Shown: positions 34,095 through 43,262 of the stretch, in pieces
Position numbering within the stretch: position 1 is the first letter of the stretch
How the letters are laid out: the number at the start of each line of letters is the position of its first letter
NCBI RefSeq assembly: GCF_039614715.1
Contig: NZ_CP154857.1
Location: 1,736,001 to 1,800,000 of the forward strand
Length of the DNA stretch: 64,000 nucleotides
Direction of reading: 5' to 3'
From: Microbacterium sp. AZCO
GTDB lineage: Bacteria > Actinomycetota > Actinomycetes > Actinomycetales > Microbacteriaceae
Notes under the pieces: model-generated
What the model was told of the DNA's origin: nothing
The model's database searches: none
What the model saw: the letters and a program-made list of their open reading frames with translations, nothing else
Made by a program: the position numbers and the translations under genes

Positions 34095-34984
34095 GCGCGA
34101 CCGAGCCCCTCCGCGCCGGCACCGTCGCGCGGCAGCTGTTCGTGGCATCCCGCCCGGTCAGCTGGATCAACACGGCGTATCCCTTCGCCGCCGCGTACCT
34201 CCTCGCCACACGCGAGATCGACGCCGCGCTGGTCGTCGGCACGCTCTTCTTCCTCGTGCCCTACAACCTCGCGATGTACGGGATCAACGACGTGTTCGAC
34301 TACGAATCCGACCTGCGCAATCCCCGCAAGGGCGGTGCGCACGGCGCGGTGCTCGACCGGCGGATGCACGCCGTCACGCTGTGGGCGGCGGGCCTGTCGT
34401 GCCTGCCGTTCGTCGTCTACCTCGTGATCGTCGGGTCGCCCCTGTCGTGGCTCGTGCTGGCGGCGAGCCTCTTCTTCGTCGTGTTCTACAGCGCACCGCC
34501 GCTGCGGCTCAAAGAGAGGCCGTTCGCGGACTCCGTGACGAGCAGCATCCACTTCTTCTCCCCCGCCGTCTACGGCCTCGTGCTGGCCGGGGCCGTCTGG
34601 ACGTGGCAGCTCGTCGCGATCATCGTGGCCTTCGCGCTCTGGGGTGTCGCGTCGCACGCCTTCGGCGCAGTGCAGGACGTCGTGGCCGACCGCGAAGCGG
34701 GCATCTCGTCCATCGCCACGGCACGCGGTGCGCGGTGGACGGTCTGGTTCGCGCTGGCCTGCTACGCCGCCGCAGGGCTCGTCATGCTGACATCCGCGTG
34801 GCCCGGGCCCCTCGCGGCGCTCCTCGCGCTGCCCTATCTCGCCACGGTCTGGCCGTTCCGCGCCATCACGGACGAGACGGCGGATGCCGCGACCCGCGGG
34901 TGGGACCGATTCCTGTGGCTCAACCAGCTGACGGGGTTCGGAGTCACGCTGCTGCTGATCTGGTACTGGTTCCTCACGAGCTGA
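34091..34984 (+). CDS. crtEb: Lycopene elongase, UbiA-type prenyltransferase (CrtEb-like)
   Basis: Starts at ATG 34091, overlapping crtYf by four bases; 297 residues with about eight membrane helices. The two UbiA Asp motifs are MYGINDVFDYESDLRNPRK and AVQDVVADREAGI. It adds C5 units from DMAPP to both ends of lycopene, giving the C50 skeleton (flavuxanthin type) that the CrtYe/Yf pair cyclises. It is the last gene of the operon; a strong hairpin begins at its stop codon. Confidence 0.92.
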   Translation: MSATEPLRAGTVARQLFVASRPVSWINTAYPFAAAYLLATREIDAALVVGTLFFLVPYNLAMYGINDVFDYESDLRNPRKGGAHGAVLDRRMHAVTLWAAGLSCLPFVVYLVIVGSPLSWLVLAASLFFVVFYSAPPLRLKERPFADSVTSSIHFFSPAVYGLVLAGAVWTWQLVAIIVAFALWGVASHAFGAVQDVVADREAGISSIATARGARWTVWFALACYAAAGLVMLTSAWPGPLAALLALPYLATVWPFRAITDETADAATRGWDRFLWLNQLTGFGVTLLLIWYWFLTS

Positions 34985-35011
34985 GGCCGGGCGATCCCCG
35001 CCCGGCCTCAG
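34981..35011. terminator. Hairpin between crtEb and the convergent UPF0182 gene
   Basis: Perfect 13-bp arms (34981-34993 and 34999-35011) with a five-base loop. The crtEb stop codon is inside the left arm. There is no T tract, so it may act as a bidirectional or Rho-assisted end. Confidence 0.65.
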
Positions 35012-35030
35012 TCCTGTGGAGCGTGCGGAC

Positions 35031-37934
35031 TCAGCCGCCCAGCTCGATGAGCTTCTGCACCGCGGCCGTCAGACGGGCGTCGGCCTCGCCGTAGGCGGCC
35101 CAGTCGCCCGCGGCGAGTGCCGCCTGGCGATCCAGCATGGCCTGCTGCGCCTGCTGCAGCGCCGCCTGGTACTCGTCAGCGGGCACGCTCGGCGACGGGT
35201 TGGGGGTCGGCGTGGCCTCCGGCGTCGGCGTCGCCTCGGGAGTGGCGGGCGTCGTCGGGGTCACCCCGCCGTCACCGGCATCCGCTCCCGAATCGCCGCC
35301 GAACAGCTGGTCGAGCGCCTGGTTCAGGGTGTCTTCGAACGCGACCTTGTTGCCGAACGAGACGAGCACCTTCTGCAGCGTCGGAAGCTTGGTCGCACCC
35401 GAGGACTGGACGAACACCGGCTGCACGTAGAGCAGACCGCCGCCGACGGGGAGCGTCAGGAGGTTGCCGTTCAGGACGTCCGACTGGCCCTGTCTCAGGA
35501 TGTTGATGAACGCAGACACCTGCGGATCGGCGTCGAAGGTGTTCTGCACCTGACCGGGGCCGGGGACGCTCGTGGACGCGTCGATGACGAGCATCCTGAG
35601 CTTGCCGTAGTCGGAGGCTTTCACGCCGTCCTTGTCACCGGCGTTCGAGTCGACCGCGAGATAGCCCATGAGGACGTTCCGGGTGTTGTCGCCTGCGGGG
35701 ATGAAGCTCGTGAACATCGAGTACGTGGGCGCCGTCTGTCCCGGCATCTGCATCGTCAGGTAGTACGGCGGCTGCAGGAAGTTGGGGCTCTGCGGGTCGT
35801 CCGGCGTCTTCCACGCGTTGTCGCGCTGGTAGAACGACTGCGCGTCATCGACGTGGTAGACGCCGAGCATGGCGCGCTGCGCCTTGAACAGGTCGGTCGG
35901 GTACCGCACGTGGCTCATGAGGTCGCCCGACATCTGCGAGATCGGCTTGAGCGTCGAGGGGTAGACCTTCTGCCACGCCTGCAGGATCGGATCGCTCTCG
36001 TCCCAGGCGTAGAGCGTGACGTGGCCGTCGTACGCGTCGACGGTCGCCTTGACCGAGTTGCGGATGTAGTTGATGTTGTCGAGCGCGACGCGGGGCGTCT
36101 CGTTGTTCGCATCCGCGATCGCCTGCTGCAGGCTCACGAGTGTCGAGTACGGGTAGCTGTCGCTCGTGGTGTAGCCGTCGATGATCCAGACGATCCGCCC
36201 GTCGACGATGCTCGGGTACGGGTCCTTGTCGAGCTCGAGGTAGGGCGCGACCTTCTGCACACGATCCAGCGGGCTGCGATCGTAGAGGATCTGCGAGTCC
36301 TGGTTGAGGTAGTCGGAGAAGAGGATCTGCTCCGACTGGAACTTCAGGGCGTAGATCAGGCGGTTGAAGACGTTGCCGACGCTCGGCCCGCCGTTGCCCT
36401 CGAACGTCGTCTTCGTCTCGGTCGCGCCGTCCTCGCCCGCCGGGTAGTCGAGCTCGATGGGTGCCGTCCCCGCCGGTGCACCGACGATGGAGTACGTCGG
36501 CGAGTCCTCACCGAAGTAGACGCGGGGCTCGAAGTTCTCCTGGTCGGTCAGCACGCCGGCGACCGGAATGCCCTGCTCGATGAAGACGGGGTTGCCGTCC
36601 GTCGTGCGATCGTTGCCCCTCGCCGCGACGAGGCCGTAGCCGTGCGTGTAGACGAGGGTCGTGTTCTGCCACGACGCCGCGTTGCCGAGCTGGCTCACGT
36701 CGAGCTCGCGCACGGACACGACGGTGTCCTGCGAGACACCCCCGATGTTGTACCGGTCGACATCGAGCGGATCGGCGAACTGGTAGTACGAGCGGTACTG
36801 CTCGAGCTGGCGCACCGTGGGGCTGATGATGGCCGGGTCCATGATGCGGATCTGGGCGGTCGTGGCCGCATCGGCGCGCAGCTGGCCGGGCTCGGCATCC
36901 GTCGTCGCGGCATAGTCGCTCTTCTCGAGACCGTCGATGCCGTACGCCTGCTTCGTCATGTCGATGCTGCGCTGGTAGTACTGCTCCTCCAGCGCGAGCT
37001 GGTTGGGGCGCACCTGGAAGGTGTTGAGCACCCAGGGGTAGCCGACGCCCAGCACGATGGCGGAGACGATGAGGAGCGCCGTCGCGATGAGCGGGTAGCG
37101 CCACCGGCCGATGATCGCCGTCACGAAGAAGAGCACCGCGACGATCACGGCGACGATCGAGAGGATCGTGAGGCCGGGGATGATGGCGTGGGTGCCGACG
37201 TAGCCGGGACCGACGATGCGGTCGCCGGGCTCGATGAGCGTCTTGTACCGGTCGAGCCACAGGCTCGCCGCCTGCACGAGCAGGTACAGCCCCGCGATGA
37301 CCGCGAGCTGGATGCGGGCCGCCTTCGAGATGCGGAGCTCGCGCTGCCCGATGCGCACCGAGCCGTACAGGTACGACACGACCGCCGTCATCAGGAGGCA
37401 GATGAGCAGCACCGCCGACACGAACCCGAGGAGGGTGCTGTAGAACGGCATCGCGAACAGGTAGAAGCCGGTGTCGAGGTGGAACTGCGGGTCCTTCAGC
37501 TTCGTCTGCACGCCGTTGAACCACAGCCACGTGGTCTCCCACTGCGCCGAGGCGGCGAAGCCCGCGAAGAAGCCGAAGAAGATCGGGATGCCCCACATCG
37601 CGAGGCGACGCAGCGGCTCGACGACCTCCTGGTAGCGGTCGAGCTGCGAGCTCAGGCGCGCGTAGACCGGGCGCAGACGATACGCCAGCTGGATCGCGAG
37701 CCACACGGGGACGGCCATGCCGAGGAAGCCCACCGCGAACATCACGATGCGCGCGACCCACTGGCGCACGAGCACCGACGAGAAGCCGAGCTGGTCGTAC
37801 CAGAGCCAGTCCGCGTACAGGTTCGCGAAGACGAAGAACGCCACGACGAGGGCGGCGATGATCGCGAGGGTGATCGCAATGATCCGACGGGTTCGGGAGG
37901 GTGCGGCCGGAGTCGGCGCAGACGTCGTGGTCAC
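35031..37934 (-). CDS. UPF0182 family large membrane protein
   Basis: A 967-residue protein read from GTG 37934, six bases after TAGGAT. It has seven membrane helices in about the first 310 residues, then a large extracytoplasmic domain with family motifs such as DWLWYDQLGFSSV, YQRSIDMTKQAYGI, YTHGYGLVAARGN, PRVYFGED and FKAQRAMLGVYHVDD. The C-terminus carries a Thr/Pro/Glu linker (TPEATPTPEATPTP) and a helical tail. The function is unknown. In M. tuberculosis the homologue (Rv3193c) lies beside the YlbL-like protease gene, as here. Confidence 0.95.
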   Translation of the reverse strand: MTTTSAPTPAAPSRTRRIIAITLAIIAALVVAFFVFANLYADWLWYDQLGFSSVLVRQWVARIVMFAVGFLGMAVPVWLAIQLAYRLRPVYARLSSQLDRYQEVVEPLRRLAMWGIPIFFGFFAGFAASAQWETTWLWFNGVQTKLKDPQFHLDTGFYLFAMPFYSTLLGFVSAVLLICLLMTAVVSYLYGSVRIGQRELRISKAARIQLAVIAGLYLLVQAASLWLDRYKTLIEPGDRIVGPGYVGTHAIIPGLTILSIVAVIVAVLFFVTAIIGRWRYPLIATALLIVSAIVLGVGYPWVLNTFQVRPNQLALEEQYYQRSIDMTKQAYGIDGLEKSDYAATTDAEPGQLRADAATTAQIRIMDPAIISPTVRQLEQYRSYYQFADPLDVDRYNIGGVSQDTVVSVRELDVSQLGNAASWQNTTLVYTHGYGLVAARGNDRTTDGNPVFIEQGIPVAGVLTDQENFEPRVYFGEDSPTYSIVGAPAGTAPIELDYPAGEDGATETKTTFEGNGGPSVGNVFNRLIYALKFQSEQILFSDYLNQDSQILYDRSPLDRVQKVAPYLELDKDPYPSIVDGRIVWIIDGYTTSDSYPYSTLVSLQQAIADANNETPRVALDNINYIRNSVKATVDAYDGHVTLYAWDESDPILQAWQKVYPSTLKPISQMSGDLMSHVRYPTDLFKAQRAMLGVYHVDDAQSFYQRDNAWKTPDDPQSPNFLQPPYYLTMQMPGQTAPTYSMFTSFIPAGDNTRNVLMGYLAVDSNAGDKDGVKASDYGKLRMLVIDASTSVPGPGQVQNTFDADPQVSAFINILRQGQSDVLNGNLLTLPVGGGLLYVQPVFVQSSGATKLPTLQKVLVSFGNKVAFEDTLNQALDQLFGGDSGADAGDGGVTPTTPATPEATPTPEATPTPNPSPSVPADEYQAALQQAQQAMLDRQAALAAGDWAAYGEADARLTAAVQKLIELGG

Positions 37935-37940
37935 CGTCTC

Positions 37941-37946
37941 ATCCTA
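37941..37946 (-). promoter_or_regulatory. -10 box of the UPF0182 gene
   Basis: TAGGAT on the minus strand, six bases before GTG 37934. Confidence 0.5.
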
Positions 37947-38019
37947 GGTGCGCGGTTCTGGGCGAACGCCGAGTCCGCGCTCGGCGAACTCCCGGAGTTC
38001 CCCCAGACTGCGGCGCGTG

Positions 38020-39144
38020 TCAGCCGGCGGTGCAGGTCGGCAGCGCGTCGAGGTCTCCTCCGCTGCTGATCGCATCGAGGACCTTGAGCGAATCGTCGAG
38101 ATCCTCGACGGCGAAGACCCGCAGCCCGTCCGGGACATGGCCCACGACCTCGTCGCAGTTCGACTTGGGAGCGAGGAACCACTCGGCGCCCGCACCGACC
38201 GCGCCCCAGAGCTTCTGACGGATGCCGCCGATCGGCCCCACCGTGCCGTCGGCGGAGATCGTCCCCGTGCCGGCGACATCCTTCCCGCCGTTGAGCTCTC
38301 CGGGTGTGAGGGTGTCGATGATCCCGAGCGCGAACATCATGCCGGCCGACGGTCCGCCGACGTTGTTCAGCTGAATCGTCACGTCGATCGGGAAGTCGAA
38401 GTCGCTCAGGAGCGTGATGCCGAGGAGCCAGAGGGTGTCGCCCTGCACCGTCGTCTCCTTGGGCTGCACTGTCACCGTCTCCTGCGCTCCCCCGCGCTCG
38501 ATGACGAGCTCGACGGGCTCGCCGCCGGATGCCTGCACGAGCTCGCGCAGCTGATCGCCGCTCGTGATCGCCGTGCCGTTCGCCTCGACGATGACGTCGC
38601 CCTCCTGAAGGATGCCCTCGGCCGCCGAGTCCTTCGTGAGGGAATGCACCGTGATGCGCGTCTGGACGTCGTAGCCGAGCTGGGTGAGGGCGGCGGCCGT
38701 CGCCTCCTTCTGCGAGTCGACCATCATGGCCGAGCTCTCCTCGTTGCGCTGCTCGCTCGTCTGCCCCGCGGGGAAGACGGCGTCGATCGGCAGCACGGCC
38801 TTGGTCGGATCGAACCACGCGGTCGCGAGCTCGAACCACGACGGCGTGCGTTCGCGGTTGCCGACGACCTGGACCGTGAGGAGATCGAGCGTGCCGGCCG
38901 TCTTGTAGGTCTCGGCGCCGTTCACCGAGATGAGCGGCACCTCGTCGCCGTCGGAGGAGGTGGCGGTGCCGAGGGTGTTGTAGACCGGCCCGGGACGCTG
39001 GATGACGTAGGCCGTCGGCAGGAACGTGAGCACCAGCAGGATGATCATCGCGACCGCGAGCGCCCAGACACCCGCCAGCGTGCCGCGGCTCATACGGCGC
39101 CGTGGGGCGGGCGTGATGGTGACGTTCTCGTCGAACAGCGCCAC
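38020..39144 (-). CDS. YlbL-like PDZ/Lon-type serine protease, membrane anchored
   Basis: I take GTG 39144 as start because it precedes the basic stretch and single membrane helix (AVAMIILLVLTFLPTAYV, about residues 31-48); the open frame upstream is not conserved. The 374-residue product has a PDZ domain (SAAEGILQEGDVIVEANG) and a C-terminal Lon-type proteolytic domain with Ser in NVGGPSAGMMFALG and Lys in GGIRQKLWGAV, the Ser-Lys dyad. It probably cleaves membrane or secreted substrates; the Bacillus homologue acts on a cell-division inhibitor. The order next to UPF0182 and the DUF2342 gene matches M. tuberculosis Rv3194c. Confidence 0.92.
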   Translation of the reverse strand: MALFDENVTITPAPRRRMSRGTLAGVWALAVAMIILLVLTFLPTAYVIQRPGPVYNTLGTATSSDGDEVPLISVNGAETYKTAGTLDLLTVQVVGNRERTPSWFELATAWFDPTKAVLPIDAVFPAGQTSEQRNEESSAMMVDSQKEATAAALTQLGYDVQTRITVHSLTKDSAAEGILQEGDVIVEANGTAITSGDQLRELVQASGGEPVELVIERGGAQETVTVQPKETTVQGDTLWLLGITLLSDFDFPIDVTIQLNNVGGPSAGMMFALGIIDTLTPGELNGGKDVAGTGTISADGTVGPIGGIRQKLWGAVGAGAEWFLAPKSNCDEVVGHVPDGLRVFAVEDLDDSLKVLDAISSGGDLDALPTCTAG

Positions 39145-39281
39145 GGAGGACCTTTCTTGCCGGATGTCTCGCCTGTCGTTCGCGACCGGCGTACAGCATG
39201 AGAGGTCCGGGCCGGGAGGTGCGAGGGTGCGTGCGACTAGCGTAGAACGCGAGGTCATGACCCGGCTGAAAGGCGGCTGAA

Positions 39282-40751
39282 GTGGCAGACGACGACCGCA
39301 GTCCCGAAGAGGAGTTCCAAGAGCTCATCAGACAGCTCTTCGGAGGCGGAGCCGACGGCATCGACCCCGAGCAGCTCTCGCGGCTGACCGGGCTCGGCAT
39401 CGACCCGGCGATGATGCAGACCGTGATGCGCCACCTCCAGGGCGCCTTCGAGGGCGACGGCGAGATCTCGTGGGATCTCGCGCAGCGCCAGGCGCTGCAC
39501 ATCGCCAACCAGGACGGTCTCGGCGTCACGTCGGGCCAGCGCACCGACCTCGACCAGGCCTTCGCGCTCGCCACCCTGTGGCTCAGCGAGGCGACCACGA
39601 TCTCGGAGCTCGCGCAGCCCCCGCGCGCGCTCACACGCGGCGGCTGGGTCGAGGCGACGCTGCCCGTCTGGCAGGAGCTCGCCGAGCCCGTCGCGACGAG
39701 CATCGCGGACGCCCTCACCAAGGCGCTGAGCGAGCAGGCCCCCGACGACATGCAGAACCTCGTGCAGGGCGCCGGACGGCTCATGCGCAGCGTCGGCGGA
39801 TCGCTGTTCGCGACGCAGCTCGGGCAGGTCGTCGGCCGGCTCTCGCTCGAGGTCGTCTCGGGCGGGGATGTCGGCATCCCGATCATGCCCGACGGCGAGG
39901 CCGCGATCCTCCCGCAGAACTTCGCCGACTTCGGTCGCGACCTCGAGATCCCCGACGACCAGCTCGCCCTGTACATCGCGACGCGCGAGCTCGCGCACGC
40001 GCGTCTGTTCCGGCACGCGCGGTGGCTGCGGCTGCACGTCATCTCGCAGGTGACCGACTTCGCCCGAGGCATCCACGTCGACACGGAGGCGCTCGAAGAC
40101 CTCGCGTCGCGGTTCGACCCCTCCGAGCCCGAGGAGCTGCGCTCCGCGCTCGAGAGCGGAGCGCTGCTCCCCGCACGCTCCGAAGCGCAGACCGCCGCCC
40201 TGACGCGGCTCGAGAACCTCCTCGCGACGATCGAGGGCTGGGTCGACGTCGTCACGGCGGAGGCGACCTCGCGGCTCCCGACCGCCGAGCGGATCGCGGA
40301 GGCCGTCCGCCGTCGGCGCGCCGTCGGCGGCCCTGCCGAGCAGGCCCTGGGCTCGCTCGTCGGACTCGAGCTGCGCCCGCGCCGCATGCGCGAGGCCGCC
40401 GCGATGTGGCGCGCCGTGACCGACGCCGTCGGCGTCGCGGCCCGCGATTCTCTGTGGGACTACCCCGACCTCATGCCGACCTCGGAGGACATCGACGATC
40501 CGGCGGCGCTCGTGGCACGTCTCGAGGCCCGCGCGCGCGGCGAGGAGCCCGCGCGCGATGCGTTCGACGATGCGCTCGAGCAGCTGCTGCGGGGGGACGC
40601 CCCGACGGGCGACGGCGATGCGGCCCAGTCTGGCGATGCGGCGGCCGGCGGCGGAGACGCGGCGGCCGGCGATGCCGGGGCCTCCGCCGATACGGCGGAG
40701 TCGGACGACGCGCCCGAGGATGGCGCGCCCGGCGACGAGCGCCCCGTCTGA
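39282..40751 (+). CDS. DUF2342 protein (annotated zinc-dependent metalloprotease family)
   Basis: Starts at GTG 39282 after AAAGGCGG; 489 residues. Family features include EEFQELIRQLFGGG at the N-terminus, WLSEATTI, GRLSLEVVSGGDVGIPI, LPQNFADFGRDLEIPDDQLALYIATRELAHARLF (given here in part) and the helical repeat-like C-terminal half. The putative metal motif reads RELAH, so the first His of a classical HExxH is Arg. Protease activity should be treated as unproven. The last 70 residues are acidic with Gly/Asp/Ala repeats (GDAAAGGGDAAAGDAG). Homologous to M. tuberculosis Rv3195 by position. Confidence 0.85.
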   Translation: MADDDRSPEEEFQELIRQLFGGGADGIDPEQLSRLTGLGIDPAMMQTVMRHLQGAFEGDGEISWDLAQRQALHIANQDGLGVTSGQRTDLDQAFALATLWLSEATTISELAQPPRALTRGGWVEATLPVWQELAEPVATSIADALTKALSEQAPDDMQNLVQGAGRLMRSVGGSLFATQLGQVVGRLSLEVVSGGDVGIPIMPDGEAAILPQNFADFGRDLEIPDDQLALYIATRELAHARLFRHARWLRLHVISQVTDFARGIHVDTEALEDLASRFDPSEPEELRSALESGALLPARSEAQTAALTRLENLLATIEGWVDVVTAEATSRLPTAERIAEAVRRRRAVGGPAEQALGSLVGLELRPRRMREAAAMWRAVTDAVGVAARDSLWDYPDLMPTSEDIDDPAALVARLEARARGEEPARDAFDDALEQLLRGDAPTGDGDAAQSGDAAAGGGDAAAGDAGASADTAESDDAPEDGAPGDERPV

Positions 40752-40769
40752 GGCATCCTCTCCTCCCCA

Positions 40770-40796
40770 GGTCGGCTCGCGTCGCGAGCTGACCGG
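40770..40796 (+). terminator. Hairpin after the DUF2342 gene
   Basis: GGTCGGCTCGCG and CGCGAGCTGACC pair with one mismatch across a tight loop. No T tract follows. It could weaken read-through into the 40850 gene. Confidence 0.4.
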
Positions 40797-40849
40797 GAGG
40801 GGCTGTGGAAAGGGATGCCGGAGGCCGGTCCACTGCCGATGATCGAGGG

Positions 40850-41695
40850 ATGCTGCGACTCGACCCCGCTCATCCCCCGCTCTGGCGCGACGAGACGACG
40901 GTGCAGTTCGGGCTCGATCCCGTCGCCGTGATCGAGACGACGGCGCCCTGGCAGGAGCGGCTCGTCCATGAGCTCGAGCACGGCGTGCCGCCCGGCGCTC
41001 TGGACGCCGTCGCGAGTGCCCTCGGCGCACCCGAGGGCGAGGCCGCCGGCTTCGTGCGGCGGCTGACGCGCGCGCTCGCTCCGCAGGCGCCGCCGCCGTC
41101 GCGCGGCGTCGTGGTGCAGGCGGGAGACGGCATCGCGCCCGAGACGACTCAGGGGGTCGTCGATGCGCTGGCGGCGGCCGGCTTCGAGGTGGCGGGCGCG
41201 CGAGGCGCGGACACCCGCGTGCCCGTCGTCATGCTCGCGGCACACGTCGTCGAGCCGCGGCGCGCTTCCGTGCTGCTCGGACGCGATCTGCCGCACCTTC
41301 CCGTCGTCTTCGGCGGCGGGACCGTCGAGGTCGGGCCGTTCGTCCGCCCGGGCGTCACCGCGTGCCTCGCGTGCGTCGCCGCGGAACGGCTGGAGGCCGA
41401 CGAGGCCTGGCCCCGGCTCGCGACGCAGCTGCTCGGGCGGCGGGCGCCTTCCGTGTCGCTCGCCGCCGCGTGGGAGGCCGGTATCGTCGCGGGGCGGCTG
41501 CTCAGCGAAGCGGCGCGTCGGACCGAGCGGCAGACGACGTCCGCGGTGACGCTGCGCGCCGCGGCCGGGCCGACGACGCGGACGCATCGCCCGCACGCAG
41601 CGTGCCGCTGCCGATCTCTTTCAGGAATCGCGACGGCGCCCGCCCGCGAAGTCCCGGCGACCATGACAGCGAGAGGCTTCGCGCGGCCCGCGTGA
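40850..41695 (+). CDS. ThiF-like / TOMM cyclodehydratase-like protein (Rv3196 type)
   Basis: Starts at ATG 40850 (MLRLDPAHPPLWRDETTVQFG), six bases after GATGAT; 281 residues. The N-terminus resembles the leader-peptide-binding part of azoline-forming cyclodehydratases. The middle has a Rossmann-like stretch, and the TACLACV pair with a late CRC motif gives a four-Cys zinc site of the E1/ThiF type. No peptide substrate or YcaO partner is encoded nearby, so a role in making modified peptides is doubtful; it is a conserved actinobacterial orphan. The last 194 bases, including the CRC codons, overlap the helicase gene on the other strand. Confidence 0.75.
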   Translation: MLRLDPAHPPLWRDETTVQFGLDPVAVIETTAPWQERLVHELEHGVPPGALDAVASALGAPEGEAAGFVRRLTRALAPQAPPPSRGVVVQAGDGIAPETTQGVVDALAAAGFEVAGARGADTRVPVVMLAAHVVEPRRASVLLGRDLPHLPVVFGGGTVEVGPFVRPGVTACLACVAAERLEADEAWPRLATQLLGRRAPSVSLAAAWEAGIVAGRLLSEAARRTERQTTSAVTLRAAAGPTTRTHRPHAACRCRSLSGIATAPAREVPATMTARGFARPA

Positions 41696-43262
41696 TCCCG
41701 ACGTAGGCCAGCCGGCGCTCTTCGTCGACCTGCTCGAAGGTCGTCGCATAGCCGATCGGCAGCAGGCCTTCGGCCATCCCCACGAGGTGGACGTGGTCCC
41801 ACTCGAGGCCCTTGGCCGCGTGCAGCGTCGCGAGCGTGACGGTGCGGAGGGCGGGTTCGTCCTGGACCTTGGCGCGCGCGACGAGGTCGTCGCTGAACGA
41901 GCGGAGGGTCGTCCCGGGCGGTGCCTCCTCGGCGAGCCGCAGGAGGGCGGCCCGCGCCTCCCACGCGTCGCGCAGCGCACCGCCGGCCTCCGGCGGCTCA
42001 TCGCTCAGGCCGATGTTGCGCAGCACGTCGCGCACGCTGTCGATGAACCCCGTCTCGATGGGCGCGACCGCGGCCGCGCGGAGCGCCATGACGCCCTGGC
42101 GGACCTCGGGGATGTCCCAGAACCGCCGGCCGCCGAGCACCGACGCGGCGATGCCGACGTCGGCCAGCGCCTTGAGCAGCTCGACCGACTGGGCGTGGGC
42201 GCGATACAGCACAGCCACGCGGCGCGGATCGACGCCGGCGTCGAGGGACGCCCGGATGCGTGCCGCGACGCCGCGCGCCTCGGCCACGTCGTCGTCGAAG
42301 CCGGTCACGGTCGGCTCCGCTCCGACGGCGGCGGGACGCGCTGCCGTGAGCACGAGGGCGCCGGGACGATCCCGCATGAGGGCATTCGCGACGTCGAGGA
42401 TCGGGGCATCCGACCGGTGGTTCTTCTCGAGCCGGACGACTTTGGCGCCTTCGTGACGGTGCTCGAACTCCAGGAGGAATCGGGCGTCCGCGCCGGCGAA
42501 CGAGTAGATCGTCTGGCTCGCGTCGCCGACGACGCACAGGTCGCGGCGATCGCCCAGCCAGAGCTCGAGCAGTCGATGCTGCAGCGGAGACACGTCCTGG
42601 AACTCGTCGACGGTGAAGTGGCGGTACTGCTCCCGCACGGCGTGGACGATCTGGGGCTCCGCCTCGAGCATCCCCGCGCAGGCGAGCAGAACGTCTTCGA
42701 AGTCGAGCTGGCGCCGCTCGTCCTTGAGCTTCTCGTACGACCGCTGCAGAGCCACGACCTGGTCCACGCCGAGCCGGCCCACGCCCTTCGGACGCGCGTC
42801 GGCGTAGGCCTCGATGCTGCGCAGCGTCACCTTGCGCCACTCGATCTCGCTCGCGACATCGCGGAGCGTCGCGACGTCGGGTGAGAGGCCGACCCCGTCG
42901 GCGGCGTGCGCGAGGAGGCGCACCTTGTTGTCGACGATGGTCGGCGCCTGGTCGCCCGCGAGCTGCGGCCAGAAGAAGTTGAGCTGAGCGAGTGCGGCCG
43001 CGTGGAAGGTGCGCGCGGCGACTCCCTCCACGCCCATCGCGCGGAGCCTCGCCCTCATCTCCCCCGCCGCCTTCGCGGTGAAGGTCACGGCCATGACGCG
43101 GCTGGGCGAGTACGCCCCCGTGTCGACGCCGTGCGCGATGCGGCGCGTGATGACGCGGGTCTTGCCGGTGCCCGCTCCGGCCAGCACGACGACCGGACCT
43201 CGAAGGGTCGTGGCGGCCTCGCGCTGACGCTCGTCGAGCCCTTCGAGCGCGCCGTCGCTCAC
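41502..43262 (-). CDS. UvrD/PcrA-family DNA helicase (UvrD2-like, without visible HRDC domain)
   Basis: Starts at GTG 43262, overlapping the nudC stop; 586 residues. Superfamily 1A motifs are intact: LDERQREAATTLRGPVVVLAGAGTGKTRVI in parts as Q-motif and Walker A, AVTFTAKAAGEM (Ia), TVDEFQDVSPLQ (II), VVGDASQTIYSFAGAD (III), RLEKNHRS (IV), LATLHAAKGLEWDHVHLVGM (V) and EERRLAYVGITRA (VI). It translocates 3'-5' on DNA in repair. Mycobacterial UvrD2 is longer and carries an HRDC domain; this one ends soon after SRFLKEIGSG with a Ser/Arg-rich tail. The 3' end overlaps the convergent 40850 gene by 194 bases. Confidence 0.92.
   Translation of the reverse strand: MSDGALEGLDERQREAATTLRGPVVVLAGAGTGKTRVITRRIAHGVDTGAYSPSRVMAVTFTAKAAGEMRARLRAMGVEGVAARTFHAAALAQLNFFWPQLAGDQAPTIVDNKVRLLAHAADGVGLSPDVATLRDVASEIEWRKVTLRSIEAYADARPKGVGRLGVDQVVALQRSYEKLKDERRQLDFEDVLLACAGMLEAEPQIVHAVREQYRHFTVDEFQDVSPLQHRLLELWLGDRRDLCVVGDASQTIYSFAGADARFLLEFEHRHEGAKVVRLEKNHRSDAPILDVANALMRDRPGALVLTAARPAAVGAEPTVTGFDDDVAEARGVAARIRASLDAGVDPRRVAVLYRAHAQSVELLKALADVGIAASVLGGRRFWDIPEVRQGVMALRAAAVAPIETGFIDSVRDVLRNIGLSDEPPEAGGALRDAWEARAALLRLAEEAPPGTTLRSFSDDLVARAKVQDEPALRTVTLATLHAAKGLEWDHVHLVGMAEGLLPIGYATTFEQVDEERRLAYVGITRAARSLSLSWSPGLRGRAPSRFLKEIGSGTLRAGDASASSARPRRAASPRTSSAARSDAPLR

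Noticed and set aside
35016..38069. Open frame of 1017 codons on the plus strand
   Set aside because: Entirely antisense to the UPF0182 gene; biased composition and no family resemblance.
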